Positions 28,574 through 37,934 are shown, counted from the stretch's first letter. The stretch is DNA of 64,000 nucleotides from Collinsella sp. MSK.8.10 (GCF_019041915.1 NZ_JAHPYF010000004.1:127500-191499); one strand, 5' to 3'. Translations and numbers: made by a program. The notes: a model not told the origin generated them from the letters alone.

Positions 28574-28609
28574 AGAATAGCCGCCTGGCGCTAACCGGGC
28601 GGCTATTCT
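28574..28609 (-). terminator. hairpin between glgD and glgA
   Basis: Perfect 12-bp arms (28574-28585 and 28598-28609, AGAATAGCCGCC and its complement) with a 12-nt loop lie in the 90-bp gap, close to the glgA ribosome site. There is no real T-tract; it may be an RNA stabiliser or an attenuator and not a terminator. Confidence 0.5.
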
Positions 28610-28640
28610 ACATGTTACGAGCGATGTTGCGGTGCCAACG

Positions 28641-29768
28641 TTAACGTACGATGGTGGTGTCGGAAGTTAACGGAGCCTTGCCCAGCACCAGGATGTTCTC
28701 GGGCGTGCCGCGAAGCTCGGTGTTGGTGGGGACCACGTTGTTCTTGTCCAGGATGGCGTTCTCAACGCGGGCGCCGCTCTTGATGATGCAGCTCTGGTTG
28801 ATGATCGAGTTGGTCACCGAAGCGCCTTCCTCGACCACGACGCCGCGCGACAGGATCGAGTTGCGCACGGTGCCCTTGATGATGCAGCCGGCCGAGATGA
28901 TCGAGTTGCAGGCGTGGCTGCCGGTCGCATAGCGCGAAGGCGGCACGTCGTGAGCCTTGGTCAGGATCGGGCGCTCGGGGTCAAAGAGCTGGTCGGCCAC
29001 GGTCTGGTCGAGCAGGTCCATGCTGCGGCGATACAGCGACTTCTCACTAAACACGCCCACGACCTCGCCCTTGTACTCGTAGCTGCACACGTCGATGTTA
29101 CCAAAGTCGCCCTGGAGTGCCTCGAGCAGGTCCAGATAGTCGGCGGCCTGGTAGTGGTCGATGATCTCGAGCAGCGTCTCGCGGTTGACGATGCAGCAGT
29201 CCATAGACGCGTTGTCGCCGTACACGACGCCGGCGCTCACGCCCGTCAGACGACCGTTCTCGTTAATCTCGAGCTTGGTCTCGTCATCGACGTTGCGCGT
29301 GGCCTTGCAGTACACCACGGTCATCTGAGCGCCGGAGTTCTCGTGCGCCTCGATGATGGTGTTGAGGTCCATGTTAAAGATGATGTTGGTGCCCATCATC
29401 ACAACATAGGGCATGTCCGAGCGCTGGAACAGCGTCTTGTTAGAGATGATGTCGCGCAGCAGGAAGCGCATGCCGCCCTTGGTGGTGCCATACGCGTTGC
29501 CGGGCACCATGAACAGGCCGCCCTTCTTGCGGTCCAGGCCCCAGTCCTTGCCCGAGCCCACGTGGTCGATCAGCGAGCGGTAGTTACCCGGCATGACGAC
29601 GCCGACAGTCTTAATGCCGGCATTCATCATGTTGGACAGCGGGAAGTCGATCAGGCGGTAGCGGCCCAAAAACGGAACGGACGCGATGGGGCGATCCTTG
29701 AGCAGCACGCTGCCGTAGGTCGAAGAGTAGTTAGCGGTGATATAACCGATGGCCTTGCGATTGATCAT
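28641..29768 (-). CDS. glgD: GlgD-type subunit of ADP-glucose pyrophosphorylase
   Basis: A 375-residue paralogue of GlgC. It starts INRKAIGYITANYSSTYGSVL instead of the catalytic LAGGQGSRL loop, so the nucleotide-binding Gly-rich motif is lost. The fold is kept: VPFLGRYRLIDFPLSNMMNAG, VVMMGTNIIFNMD, and a left-handed beta-helix C-terminus (CIIKGTVRNSILSRGV). This matches GlgD, the regulatory partner of GlgC in many monoderm bacteria. ATG 29768 has AGGGGGA upstream. It starts four bases after the glgC stop, indicating a co-translated heteromer. Confidence 0.9.
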   Translation of the reverse strand: MINRKAIGYITANYSSTYGSVLLKDRPIASVPFLGRYRLIDFPLSNMMNAGIKTVGVVMPGNYRSLIDHVGSGKDWGLDRKKGGLFMVPGNAYGTTKGGMRFLLRDIISNKTLFQRSDMPYVVMMGTNIIFNMDLNTIIEAHENSGAQMTVVYCKATRNVDDETKLEINENGRLTGVSAGVVYGDNASMDCCIVNRETLLEIIDHYQAADYLDLLEALQGDFGNIDVCSYEYKGEVVGVFSEKSLYRRSMDLLDQTVADQLFDPERPILTKAHDVPPSRYATGSHACNSIISAGCIIKGTVRNSILSRGVVVEEGASVTNSIINQSCIIKSGARVENAILDKNNVVPTNTELRGTPENILVLGKAPLTSDTTIVR

Positions 29769-29772
29769 CGGA

Positions 29773-30921
29773 TCATTCCCCCTTCCCGATAACGACGTCA
29801 TTTCCAACGACGGCCGTATCCTTGGTGGTATCGACAGAGCCGAGCTTCACGCCCTCTTCGACCGTGGAGTTCTCGCCCAAAATAGCGCGGCAGATGTGCG
29901 CGCCGCTCTTAACGTGCGCACCCGGCAGCAGCACGGAGTCCTCGACCACGGCGCGCTCCTCGATGATGACATCGGTCGAAAGGATCGAGTGGCGAGCGGT
30001 GCCGTAGATCTTGCAGCCGTTGGAGACCAAGCAGTCGTCCAGACGGCCGTCCGGGCCAATGTAGTGCGGCGGACGCGTGGTGATGTTGGACATGATGGGG
30101 AAGTTCTTGTCGAACAGATCGAACTCGGGGTTGTTACCCAGCAGGTCCATCGAGGTCTCATGGAAGCTGGCGATGGTGCCGACGTCCTTCCAGAAGCCGT
30201 GGAACTCGTAGCTGTACAGGCGCTTGTTCTCACCGAGCAGCTTGGGGATGATGTCCTTGCCAAAGTCGTGGCTCGAGCGCTGGTCCAGAGCGTCCTCCTC
30301 GAGCGCCTCGATCAGCACGTCGGCCGAGAAGATGTAGATGCCCATGGACGCGAGGTTCGAATCGGGCTTCTCGGGCTTCTCGGTGAACTTGGTGATGCGG
30401 CCGTCTTCGGGGTCGGTGGTCAGGATGCCAAAGCGGCTGGCCTCCTCCCACGGCACGGGCATAACGCTCACCGTGAGGTCGGCGTTGTTCTCAATGTGCG
30501 TCTTGAGCATCTTGCGGTAGTCCATGCGATACAGGTGATCGCCCGAAAGAATCAGGACGTACTTGGGGTCGTTGGCCTTGATGTAGTCGAGGTTCTGCGT
30601 AATGGCGTCGGCCGTGCCCGCATACCAGGCGCCGCCGGTCTGCGTCTCGTACGGCGGCAGGATCGACACACCGCCGTCGCGGCTGTCCAGATCCCACGCC
30701 TCGCCGGAGCCCACGTAGGCATGCAGCAGGTAGGGACGGTACTGCGTCAGAACGCCCACCGTGTCGATGCCCGAGTTGGAGCAGTTGGACAGCGAAAAGT
30801 CGATAATGCGGAACTTGCCACCAAAGCTAACCGCCGGCTTGGCGATCTTTTGGGTGAGTGCCCCCAATCGGCTGCCCTGTCCTCCTGCGAGGAGCATCGC
30901 GATGCATTCTTTCTTACTCAT
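29773..30921 (-). CDS. glgC: glucose-1-phosphate adenylyltransferase GlgC
   Basis: Makes ADP-glucose, the donor for glycogen synthesis. The 382-residue protein has the catalytic loop [21 protein letters not shown] near the N-terminus, [19 protein letters not shown], the metal-site block [30 protein letters not shown] and [13 protein letters not shown], and a hexapeptide-repeat C-terminus. It is cotranscribed with glgD. Its ATG follows AGAAGGAGAA. The 104-bp gap to glgP holds a 9-bp hairpin (30961-30991). Confidence 0.95.
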   Translation of the reverse strand: MSKKECIAMLLAGGQGSRLGALTQKIAKPAVSFGGKFRIIDFSLSNCSNSGIDTVGVLTQYRPYLLHAYVGSGEAWDLDSRDGGVSILPPYETQTGGAWYAGTADAITQNLDYIKANDPKYVLILSGDHLYRMDYRKMLKTHIENNADLTVSVMPVPWEEASRFGILTTDPEDGRITKFTEKPEKPDSNLASMGIYIFSADVLIEALEEDALDQRSSHDFGKDIIPKLLGENKRLYSYEFHGFWKDVGTIASFHETSMDLLGNNPEFDLFDKNFPIMSNITTRPPHYIGPDGRLDDCLVSNGCKIYGTARHSILSTDVIIEERAVVEDSVLLPGAHVKSGAHICRAILGENSTVEEGVKLGSVDTTKDTAVVGNDVVIGKGE

Positions 30922-30960
30922 CGATTTCTCCTTCTGTCATCGATGTTCCTAACCCATTAG

Positions 30961-30991
30961 CGACGGGCGCGGCGCACTGTCACGCCCGTCG
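30961..30991 (-). other. hairpin between glgP and glgC
   Basis: CGACGGGCG (30961-30969) and CGCCCGTCG (30983-30991) are inverted repeats in the 104-bp gap. No T-tract follows in the direction of transcription, so its function is undecided. Confidence 0.5.
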
Positions 30992-31025
30992 AGTAATGCC
31001 GTGCGGCAAAGGGAGCTCGCGCGCT

Positions 31026-33452
31026 TTATGCGTGCCAGATCTCGTCGCGATACTCGCGAATGGTGCGGTCGGACGAGAACCAGCCACTCGAGGCGGTGTT
31101 GAGCAGGGCCTTGCGGTTCCAGGTCTCCTGGTCGCCGTAGCTGCCCGTGAGGTTCTCCCATGCATCCACGTAGCTACGGAAGTCAGCCATGACCAGGTCG
31201 GGGTCGTTGTTGTTCATGAGCTCGTTGTAGATGCTCTCGAAGTTGCCCGAAAGACCCGCAAACGTGTTGTCCTTGAGCTCGTCCATCACGCGGCCCAGAC
31301 GCTCGCGGTCGCCGTTGAGGGTATCCCACGCAAAGTAGTTGTTGGATGCCCAGAGCTGCTCGACCTCGGGAGCGGTCAGGCCAAAGATGGCCTCGTTCTC
31401 ACGGCCGGCCAGGTCGGCGATCTCGATGTTGGCGCCGTCGAGGGTGCCCAGCGTAATGGCGCCGTTCATCATGAGCTTCATGTTGGACGTGCCCGAGGCC
31501 TCCTTGCCGGCCGTGGAAATCTGCTCCGAGATCTCGGCGGCGGGGTAGATGAGCTGGGCGTTGCTCACGCGGAAGTTGGGTATAAAGCAGACCTTCATGA
31601 CCTCGTTCACACGGGCATCGTTGTTGATGACGTCGGCGACGGAGTTAATGAGGCGGATGGTCTCCTTGGCAAAGGTGTAGCTCGAGGCAGCCTTGCCGCT
31701 AAAGATGAAGGTCGTCGGCGTCACGTGGAAGTTGGGATCGGCGATGCGGCGGTTGTAGATGTCCATCACCTTCATGATGTTCATGAGCTGGCGCTTATAG
31801 GCGTGGAAGCGCTTTACCTGGACATCGAAGACGGTGTTGGGGTCGATAACCAGACCGGTCTCGGCCTTGACGTAGGCGGCCAGGCGCTCCTTGTTAGCGC
31901 GCTTGGAGGCACCCACGGCCTTCAGGAACTCGGTGTCGTCCTTAAACTCCTTGAGCTTCTCCAGCTCAAAGGCGTCTTTGAGCCAGCCATCGCCAATGGC
32001 CTCGGTCACGAGCTTGGCATAGGTGGGGTTGGCCTCGGCAAAGAAGCGACGGTGCGAGATGCCGTTGGTCTTGTTGTTGAACTTCTCGGGCGTCAGGGCA
32101 TAGAAATCCTTGAGCACGATGTTCTTGATGATGTCGGAGTGGATCTTGGCCACGCCGTTGACGCTATGGCTGCAGATCACGGACAGGTTGGCCATGCGAA
32201 TCTCGCCGTCCCACAGGATGGCGGTCTGACGCAGACGCTCCTGCCAGCCCTCCTGCGTGGTGTCGAACGACTCGTGCCAACGACGGCTGATCTCATCGAT
32301 GATCTGGTACACGCGGGGGAGGAGCTTGGAGAACGTGCCGATGGGCCACTTCTCCAGAGCCTCGGGCAGGATGGTGTGGTTGGTGTAGCTCACGACCTGC
32401 GTCACGATGTTCCAGGCGTCATCCCACTCGAGCTTCTTCTCGTCGATGAGGATGCGCATGAGCTCGGGGCCGCACATGGCGGGGTGGGTATCGTTGGTGT
32501 GGATGGCCACAAACTGCGGCAGCAGCTCCCAGTTAGCGCCGTGCTCCTTCTCAAAGGTGTCGAGCAGGCTGTAGATGCCGGCCGAGACAAACAGGTACTC
32601 CTGCTTCAGGCGCAGCAGACGGCCGTGTTCGCCGGCGTCATTGGGGTAGAGGATGGCGCTGATGGCCTCGGCCTCGGCGCGCTCGGCATCGGCCAGGGCA
32701 TAGTCCCCGCGGTTGAAGGCCTCCAGATCGAAGTGTTCCTCGACCGGCTCGGCGGCCCAGACGCGCAGCTTGTTGACGGTCTCGCCGGCATAACCCACAA
32801 TGGGGATGTCATAAGGGACGGCCAGGATGTCCTGCGTGTCCACCGTGCGGTAGAACGTGCGGCCGTTCTCCTCAAAGCCCTCAACATGGCCACCAAACTT
32901 AATGGTCACGGCCTTGTCCTGACGACGAACCTCCCAGGGATAGCCGTGGGTGAGCCACTCGTCGGTGGCCTCAACCTGGCTGCCGTTGACGATCTCCTGC
33001 TTAAACAGGCCGTAGCGGTAGCGCATGCCGTTGCCGTAGCCGGCAATGCCCTCGGCTGCCATGGAATCCAAGAAGCACGCGGCCAGACGACCCAGGCCAC
33101 CGTTGCCCAGGGCCGGATCGGGCTCCTGGTTCTCGATGACGGACAGGTCAAAGCCCATGTCGTCGAGCGCCTCGGCGACCATGTCGCGCACGCCAAAGTT
33201 GAGCAGGTAGTTGTCGAGCAGTCGGCCGATCAAAAACTCGATCGAGAAGTAGTACACGCGCTTCTTGCTCTCGGCGGTCACACGGGCGTCACTCTTGGTG
33301 GCAACGGTGCGCGCCTTCTCGGCCACGAGCTTGGCCAGGGCGTTAAAGCGGTCGAGGTCGCTGGCGGCCTCGGCGCTCTTGCCGCTGATGCTCATGACGG
33401 CATCGCGATAGAGCTCGGTAAACTCCTGCTTGTTGTCGAAGATCTTATTCAT
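31026..33452 (-). CDS. glgP: glycogen/maltodextrin phosphorylase GlgP
   Basis: GT35, PLP-dependent enzyme releasing glucose-1-phosphate from alpha-1,4-glucans. The 808-residue protein has the conserved QEPDPALGNGGLGRLAACFLDS, YGNGMRYRYGLFKQ, THGYPWE, the HTNDTHPAMCGPELMR region, VKRFHAYKRQLMNI, and the PLP-site signature KEASGTSNMKLMMNGA. The length is normal. AAGGAACGT precedes ATG 33452. It lies between glgB and glgC on the same strand, so synthesis and breakdown genes are clustered. Confidence 0.96.
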   Translation of the reverse strand: MNKIFDNKQEFTELYRDAVMSISGKSAEAASDLDRFNALAKLVAEKARTVATKSDARVTAESKKRVYYFSIEFLIGRLLDNYLLNFGVRDMVAEALDDMGFDLSVIENQEPDPALGNGGLGRLAACFLDSMAAEGIAGYGNGMRYRYGLFKQEIVNGSQVEATDEWLTHGYPWEVRRQDKAVTIKFGGHVEGFEENGRTFYRTVDTQDILAVPYDIPIVGYAGETVNKLRVWAAEPVEEHFDLEAFNRGDYALADAERAEAEAISAILYPNDAGEHGRLLRLKQEYLFVSAGIYSLLDTFEKEHGANWELLPQFVAIHTNDTHPAMCGPELMRILIDEKKLEWDDAWNIVTQVVSYTNHTILPEALEKWPIGTFSKLLPRVYQIIDEISRRWHESFDTTQEGWQERLRQTAILWDGEIRMANLSVICSHSVNGVAKIHSDIIKNIVLKDFYALTPEKFNNKTNGISHRRFFAEANPTYAKLVTEAIGDGWLKDAFELEKLKEFKDDTEFLKAVGASKRANKERLAAYVKAETGLVIDPNTVFDVQVKRFHAYKRQLMNIMKVMDIYNRRIADPNFHVTPTTFIFSGKAASSYTFAKETIRLINSVADVINNDARVNEVMKVCFIPNFRVSNAQLIYPAAEISEQISTAGKEASGTSNMKLMMNGAITLGTLDGANIEIADLAGRENEAIFGLTAPEVEQLWASNNYFAWDTLNGDRERLGRVMDELKDNTFAGLSGNFESIYNELMNNNDPDLVMADFRSYVDAWENLTGSYGDQETWNRKALLNTASSGWFSSDRTIREYRDEIWHA

Positions 33453-33546
33453 ACGTTCCTTTCCCCCGGGGATGTTTCTCCCGGAACGGTTATGACTTGT
33501 ATCCTACGCCTCGTCGGGGCGGGTAATTACAGCTGTAACGGTTTTG

Positions 33547-35808
33547 TTACGCATCCTTGGCAGACGGCTTAACAGAAGCAGACTTGGTCTTGGTAGCGGC
33601 CTTTTTGGCAGCCGGTTTCTTGGCTGCGGCCTTAGCAGCGGGCTTTGCGGCAGCCTTGGCCTTGGCCTTGGTCGTCGTGGCCTTCGCCTTAGCCGGAGCC
33701 TTCTTGGCAGCCGCAGGCTTAGGCTTCACCGAGGACGTGCGCTTTTTGGGCGCAGCCTTGGGCTCCTCGACCACGGGCGGCTTATAGCTGCTGGGACCGC
33801 GGCGCTTAAGCACCACGCCTGCCAGGCCTGGAACCTTGATCTCGATGGAGTCCATCTGCCCGTTCCAGGGATAGGGCTCGCTCGAGCAGGTGTAGGGTTC
33901 CTCGCCGGCATAGCCGCTGCCACCGAACTCGGGACGGTCGGAATCGAAGATGACCTCCCAGTCGCCCTCGCGCGGCACGCCCACGCGGAAGCTCTCGTAG
34001 CTCGCCGGGTCAAAGTTGATCAGAATCACCAGATCGTCGTCGATGTCCTCGCCCTGGCGCACAAAGCTCACGATGGACTGCTTGGAGTTGTCCGCATCGA
34101 TCCAGGTAAAGCCGTCGTCGGTGTAGCCGCGCTCGTACAGGGCGGGCTCGGCGGTGTACAGGTGGTTGAGCGCCTTGATAAACGCCTGATGATGACGGTG
34201 GGTCTCATACTCCTCGGTCAGGAACCACTGTAGGGATTCGTAGTAGCGCCACTCAATAAACTGGCCGATCTCGTTGCCCATAAAGTTGAGCTTGGCGCCG
34301 GGGTGCGTCATCTGGTAGAAGGCGAGCGTGCGCAGGCCGGCAAACTGGCGCCACCAGTCGCCCGGCATGCGGCCGATCAGCGAGCACTTGCCGTGCACGA
34401 CCTCATCGTGGCTCAGCGGGCAAATAAAGTTCTCGGTAAAGGCGTACATGATGGAGAACGTGAGCAGCCCGTGGTTGCCGGGGCGCCACGGAAAATCGGT
34501 CTGCATGTAGTGCAGGGTATCGTTCATCCAGCCCATGTCCCACTTGTAGTGGAAGCCCAGACCGCCGTCCTGCGGCGGGTAGGTCACGAGCGGCCACGCG
34601 GTGGACTCCTCGGCCATCATCATCACGTCAGGGAAGTGGGCCTCCACGGCGCAGTTGACCTGGCGGATAAACGCGCTGGCATCCAGGTCCTCCTCGGTTC
34701 CGTACTTGTTGAACTTCTTTTGGCCGGGATCGTCGATGCCAAAGTTGAGGTACAGCATGCTGGACACGCCATCCATGCGGATGCCGTCAACGTGGAAGTT
34801 CTCGAGCCAGTACAGCACGTTGGAGACCAGGAAGGAGCGGACCTCGCCGCGGGCGAAGTCAAACTTGTGCGTGCCCCAGTTGGGGTGAATCTCGTGCTCA
34901 AACAGCATGTGGCCGTTAAAGGTGGCAAGGCCGTGGGAGTCGGCGCAAAAACCGCCGGGCACCCAGTCCATGATCACGCCGATGCCTGCCTCGTGGCATG
35001 CATCGATAAAGTGCATGAGTTGCTGCGGGTCGCCATAGCGCGAAGTGGCGGCATAATAGCCGGTCGTCTGGTAGCCCCAGGAGCCATCGAAGGGATGCTC
35101 CATGAGCGGCATGACCTCGATATGCGTATAGCCCATGTCGCGCACGTAGTCCACGAGCTCCACCGACAGGTCGTCGTAGGTGTAAAACTCGCCGCGCTGC
35201 GCGGGGAAGGGATCCATGGGGCCGGGATAGTTGCCATACTCGTCCGGCTCGCCCTGCGGCGCGTCGCCGTGGCGCTTCCACGAGCCAATATGCACCTCGT
35301 AGATGTTAAGGGGCTGCGACATGTGGTTGTGGCCGGCGCGGCGCTTGAGCCATGCGGCGTCGTTCCATTTGTAGCCATCGAGGGTCCACAGCACGCTAGC
35401 GGTACCCGGAGGGCACTCGGCCTTGAAGGCGTACGGATCGGCCTTGTACAGTTTTTCGCCCTCGTTGGTCTCGATTAAATATTTATAGAGCTGGCCTTGT
35501 TCTGCGCCAGGAATAAAGCCTTCCCAAATAGCACTCGTATGCACGGGCACCAGCGGGTTGGCTTCTTCATCCCAGTCGTTAAATTCGCCAATGACATGCA
35601 CGCTCTTTACATCGGGCGCCCAAACGCAAAAGCGCCAGCCGCGCGTACGGTTCTGCGTGTCGGGGTGCGCGCCCATCTTTTCCCAGCTGCGCTCCCACGT
35701 GCCGATGCCAAATAGATAGACATCGTCCTTGGTGAGCTCCGGTGCGTGCGGGGCGGCTTTACGGGTTGCGGGCTTTTTAGCCGTTGGCTTTAGCTTTGTA
35801 TCGCTCAC
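33547..35808 (-). CDS. glgB: 1,4-alpha-glucan branching enzyme GlgB with Lys/Ala-rich C-terminal tail
   Basis: GH13 branching enzyme. After a short basic N-terminal linker (KLKPTAKKPATRKAAP) it has the CBM48-type WAPDVKSVHVIGEFNDW and the barrel motifs VIMDWVPGGFCADSHGL, HVDGIRMDGVSSMLYLN (nucleophile Asp), MMAEESTAWP (acid/base Glu) and PLSHDEVVHGK. From about residue 675 a tail of about 80 residues is dominated by Lys, Ala, Pro and Thr, like that on GlgA. The start is uncertain: GTG 35808 has GGGA five bases upstream, whereas the ATG pair at 35823/35820 has no clear ribosome site. It is divergent from the HAD gene across an operator-rich gap. Confidence 0.92.
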   Translation of the reverse strand: MSDTKLKPTAKKPATRKAAPHAPELTKDDVYLFGIGTWERSWEKMGAHPDTQNRTRGWRFCVWAPDVKSVHVIGEFNDWDEEANPLVPVHTSAIWEGFIPGAEQGQLYKYLIETNEGEKLYKADPYAFKAECPPGTASVLWTLDGYKWNDAAWLKRRAGHNHMSQPLNIYEVHIGSWKRHGDAPQGEPDEYGNYPGPMDPFPAQRGEFYTYDDLSVELVDYVRDMGYTHIEVMPLMEHPFDGSWGYQTTGYYAATSRYGDPQQLMHFIDACHEAGIGVIMDWVPGGFCADSHGLATFNGHMLFEHEIHPNWGTHKFDFARGEVRSFLVSNVLYWLENFHVDGIRMDGVSSMLYLNFGIDDPGQKKFNKYGTEEDLDASAFIRQVNCAVEAHFPDVMMMAEESTAWPLVTYPPQDGGLGFHYKWDMGWMNDTLHYMQTDFPWRPGNHGLLTFSIMYAFTENFICPLSHDEVVHGKCSLIGRMPGDWWRQFAGLRTLAFYQMTHPGAKLNFMGNEIGQFIEWRYYESLQWFLTEEYETHRHHQAFIKALNHLYTAEPALYERGYTDDGFTWIDADNSKQSIVSFVRQGEDIDDDLVILINFDPASYESFRVGVPREGDWEVIFDSDRPEFGGSGYAGEEPYTCSSEPYPWNGQMDSIEIKVPGLAGVVLKRRGPSSYKPPVVEEPKAAPKKRTSSVKPKPAAAKKAPAKAKATTTKAKAKAAAKPAAKAAAKKPAAKKAATKTKSASVKPSAKDA

Positions 35809-36154
35809 GTTTGATCCCATCATGACGCGGCAGCGTGTTGCCTTGGTGACTAGATGCGAAAGGTCCAAGGCTGCACGAATCGAAGGGACGGCGATAGTTC
35901 TATGATTCGTTCCACCTCGCGTGCTCGGTGGAACTTTCGGCAGAAACTACGATAACACCTGTACGTTACTTTTATGAAGGAAAGTGGTTTTTGGGCGGCG
36001 TTTAATCGGTAAGCGCCATGTTTAGACCACTGGCAGAATTGCGATGGTAAAACTCTTGACAGTTTTACCAATAAGGGTTTTTTGATTGTTGGTTTGACGT
36101 TTGGTAAAACGTTTTTAGCAGGTTGTTTACCATTTGACATCGAAAGGTACATTT
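35809..36154. other. 346-bp divergent control region between glgB and the HAD gene
   Basis: No gene is visible. The half nearer the HAD gene carries the GGTAAAAC-type boxes listed separately. TTGACA at 36056-36061 lies inside the palindromic operator, but no good -10 was found at standard spacing. GAAAGG at 36142-36147 is the HAD ribosome site. Confidence 0.7.
36045..36133. promoter_or_regulatory. palindromic operator and extra GGTAAAAC boxes, glgB/HAD promoter
   Basis: TGGTAAAACT (36045-36054) and AGTTTTACCA (36061-36070) form a perfect inverted repeat with a 6-nt spacer that embeds a -35-like TTGACA. Further boxes are TGGTAAAAC (36102-36110) and GTTTACCAT (36125-36133). The arrangement suggests a dimeric repressor controlling divergent transcription. 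Confidence 0.6.
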
Positions 36155-36844
36155 ATGTCCCAGACCGCCGCTCCCAATGTCGCTTTTATTTTCGATTGCG
36201 ACGGCACGCTGGTTAATAGCACCCACGTTTGGGCCTATGCCCAGCCCGAGTTATTGCACCGCCACGGAGTTGACGTGACGGTCGACGATTTTGCCCAGTT
36301 TGAGCATTTGTCGCTCGAGGACGAGTGCCAGGCCTACCACGACACCTGGGGCATTGGAGCGAATGGCGAGGAGCTGTATCGCGAGCTGAGCGACATCCTG
36401 ATCGATGGGTACTCCAAGGTGCCGCCGCGTGAGGGGCTCCTGGCATTTTTGGAGCAGACGAAGGCGGCGGGCATTGCCTTGTGCGTTGCCACGTCCACGC
36501 CGGCCGAGCTGGTTAAGTCTGCGCTTGCGGGCGCCGGGCTCGACGCGTACATGGAGTTTGTTACCACGACGGGCGAGGCAGGACGCTCCAAACAGTTCCC
36601 CGACGTATACGAGCTGGCGCTGCGCCGCCTAGAAGAGCGCCACGGGCACAAGTTTGAGCGCGCGTGGGTGTTTGAGGACGCCGTCTTTGGCCTAAAGAGT
36701 TCTGGGGTCGCCGGCTTTAAGCGTGTAGGTATTTATGACCCGCACGGCCGCATGAAGCGCGACGATGTGCGCGCCAACTGCGATATCTTTATCGACAGCT
36801 ACGAGGAGCTGGATCTGGCCCGCCTGCTTGCGTTTGAGGGATAG
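36155..36844 (+). CDS. HAD-superfamily phosphatase (beta-phosphoglucomutase-like subfamily)
   Basis: 229-residue haloacid-dehalogenase hydrolase. Motif I is FIFDCDGTLVNST (nucleophile Asp, acid Asp, about residues 12-24). A helical cap follows. Motif II is CVATSTPAELVKSAL, Lys of motif III lies near GRSKQFPDVYELAL, and motif IV is WVFEDAVFGLKSSGVAGFKRVGIYD. The subfamily includes beta-phosphoglucomutases and sugar-phosphate phosphatases. A sugar-phosphate substrate fits its divergent position to glgB but is inference. GAAAGG precedes ATG 36155. Confidence 0.85.
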   Translation: MSQTAAPNVAFIFDCDGTLVNSTHVWAYAQPELLHRHGVDVTVDDFAQFEHLSLEDECQAYHDTWGIGANGEELYRELSDILIDGYSKVPPREGLLAFLEQTKAAGIALCVATSTPAELVKSALAGAGLDAYMEFVTTTGEAGRSKQFPDVYELALRRLEERHGHKFERAWVFEDAVFGLKSSGVAGFKRVGIYDPHGRMKRDDVRANCDIFIDSYEELDLARLLAFEG

Positions 36845-36853
36845 GCGAGAGCT

Positions 36854-37495
36854 GTGGCTTGTAAGGTATTAGTGGTTTGCGGCTCGCCCTTGGTGGCGAG
36901 CGCGGATCTGTTGCGTAGGCTAGTAGGGGAGTGCGACCACGTTGTCGCCGTGGACCGCGGTCTCGACGCGCTGCTGGGCGCCGGCCTGGGCTGCGACGTG
37001 TATGTGGGGGATGCCGATACGGTGAGCGACGTAGGCCGTGCGTTGGTCGATGCCGCCGAAGCCTTTGAGGTAGAGCGCCACGACCCGTACAAGGACTATA
37101 CCGATTTAGCACTGGCCCTCGATTCCGTCCGTCGTCGCTGGCCGGGTGCTGAAGTGGTAGCGACCTGCGCCACCGGCGGCCGTCCGGATATGGCGCTTTC
37201 CGTACTGGGCCTGCTCGCGGGCTACGAGGACGCCCCAGTTTGGATTGCCGAGGACGAAGTAACGGCCCGCATCCTGCACGGAGGCGAATCCTGGACTATT
37301 GAAGGCGCCGAAGGCAAGACGTTCTCCATCATCGCCGTTGCCCCCAACACCGAGGTAAGCGAACACGGCCTAGAATGGGGGCTAGACCACAGTCCCTTGG
37401 GCCTGCTAGCCGACACGGGCATCAGCAATGTCGTCAGGAGTACGGCCAAGATCCAAGTCCACACCGGCACCGCCATCGCTTACTTATATCAATAG
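36854..37495 (+). CDS. thiN: thiamine pyrophosphokinase
   Basis: Converts thiamine to thiamine pyrophosphate with ATP. The 213-residue protein matches the family layout: VVCGSPLVASADLL near the N-terminus, VAVDRGLDALLGAG (about 33-46), the catalytic VYVGDADTV (about 55-63) and ERHDPYKDYTDLALAL (Asp/Asp near 81-90). The C-terminal beta domain has SIIAVAPNTEVSEHGLEWGL and ISNVVRSTAKIQVHTGTAIAYL. The start is GTG 36854, nine bases after the HAD stop; no clear alternative exists. Probably cotranscribed with the HAD gene. Confidence 0.9.
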   Translation: MACKVLVVCGSPLVASADLLRRLVGECDHVVAVDRGLDALLGAGLGCDVYVGDADTVSDVGRALVDAAEAFEVERHDPYKDYTDLALALDSVRRRWPGAEVVATCATGGRPDMALSVLGLLAGYEDAPVWIAEDEVTARILHGGESWTIEGAEGKTFSIIAVAPNTEVSEHGLEWGLDHSPLGLLADTGISNVVRSTAKIQVHTGTAIAYLYQ

Positions 37496-37524
37496 GCATT
37501 TGGAGTCTGACCCAAAAAAAGTCC

Positions 37525-37553
37525 TTGCACGTCGCGTCAACTTCCCCTATAGT
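37525..37553 (+). promoter_or_regulatory. tRNA-Ala promoter
   Basis: TTGCAC (37525-37530) and TATAGT (37548-37553) have the ideal 17-bp spacing and end 13 bases before the mature tRNA. Confidence 0.75.
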
Positions 37554-37566
37554 ATCTTCTCGTCAC

Positions 37567-37642
37567 GGGGGCGTAGCTCAGCTGGGAGAGCGCTTGACTG
37601 GCAGTCAAGAGGTCAGGGGTTCGATTCCCCTCGTCTCCACCA
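37567..37642 (+). tRNA. tRNA-Ala (GGC anticodon)
   Basis: A 76-nt cloverleaf. The acceptor GGGGGCG/CGTCTCC includes the G3-U70 wobble pair that identifies alanine tRNAs. The anticodon arm is CTTGA-CTGGCAG-TCAAG with anticodon GGC, the T arm contains GGTTCGATTCC, and the 3' CCA is encoded. A strong promoter lies upstream and a terminator downstream. Confidence 0.97.
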
Positions 37643-37655
37643 TCGTGAATGCAAA

Positions 37656-37684
37656 GGCCTTCGGTATTCCGGAGGCTTTTTTTT
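37656..37684 (+). terminator. tRNA-Ala terminator
   Basis: GCCTTCGG (37657-37664) and CCGGAGGC (37669-37676) pair with one G-U around TATT, followed directly by eight Ts. Confidence 0.92.
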
Positions 37685-37934
37685 CATGCCAAAACACCAC
37701 GGGCCACAAACCCATACCCACATCAACAAAAAGTTGCACAATTTATTTCCCATGTCTGTACATAGTTTGTTATCCAAACGCAATTACCAGTGCAGCTCGC
37801 TGCACCAGCTGGGCTTCAGGAACGCTCCCAATTATTGCCAGCACCCCAATAACCTGCGCCAACGTGAACAACTTCCCAAAACAACCCCCTTTAGCACGTC
37901 AAATGAACGATATGTTGTCCAACGCAGCCCAAAT

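Noticed and set aside
30858..33572. Very long plus-strand open frame (over 900 codons) opposite glgP
   Set aside because: It is the antisense shadow of glgP and its flanks; GC-rich genes often leave the opposite strand open. It has no ribosome site or recognisable domains, whereas glgP has full motifs.
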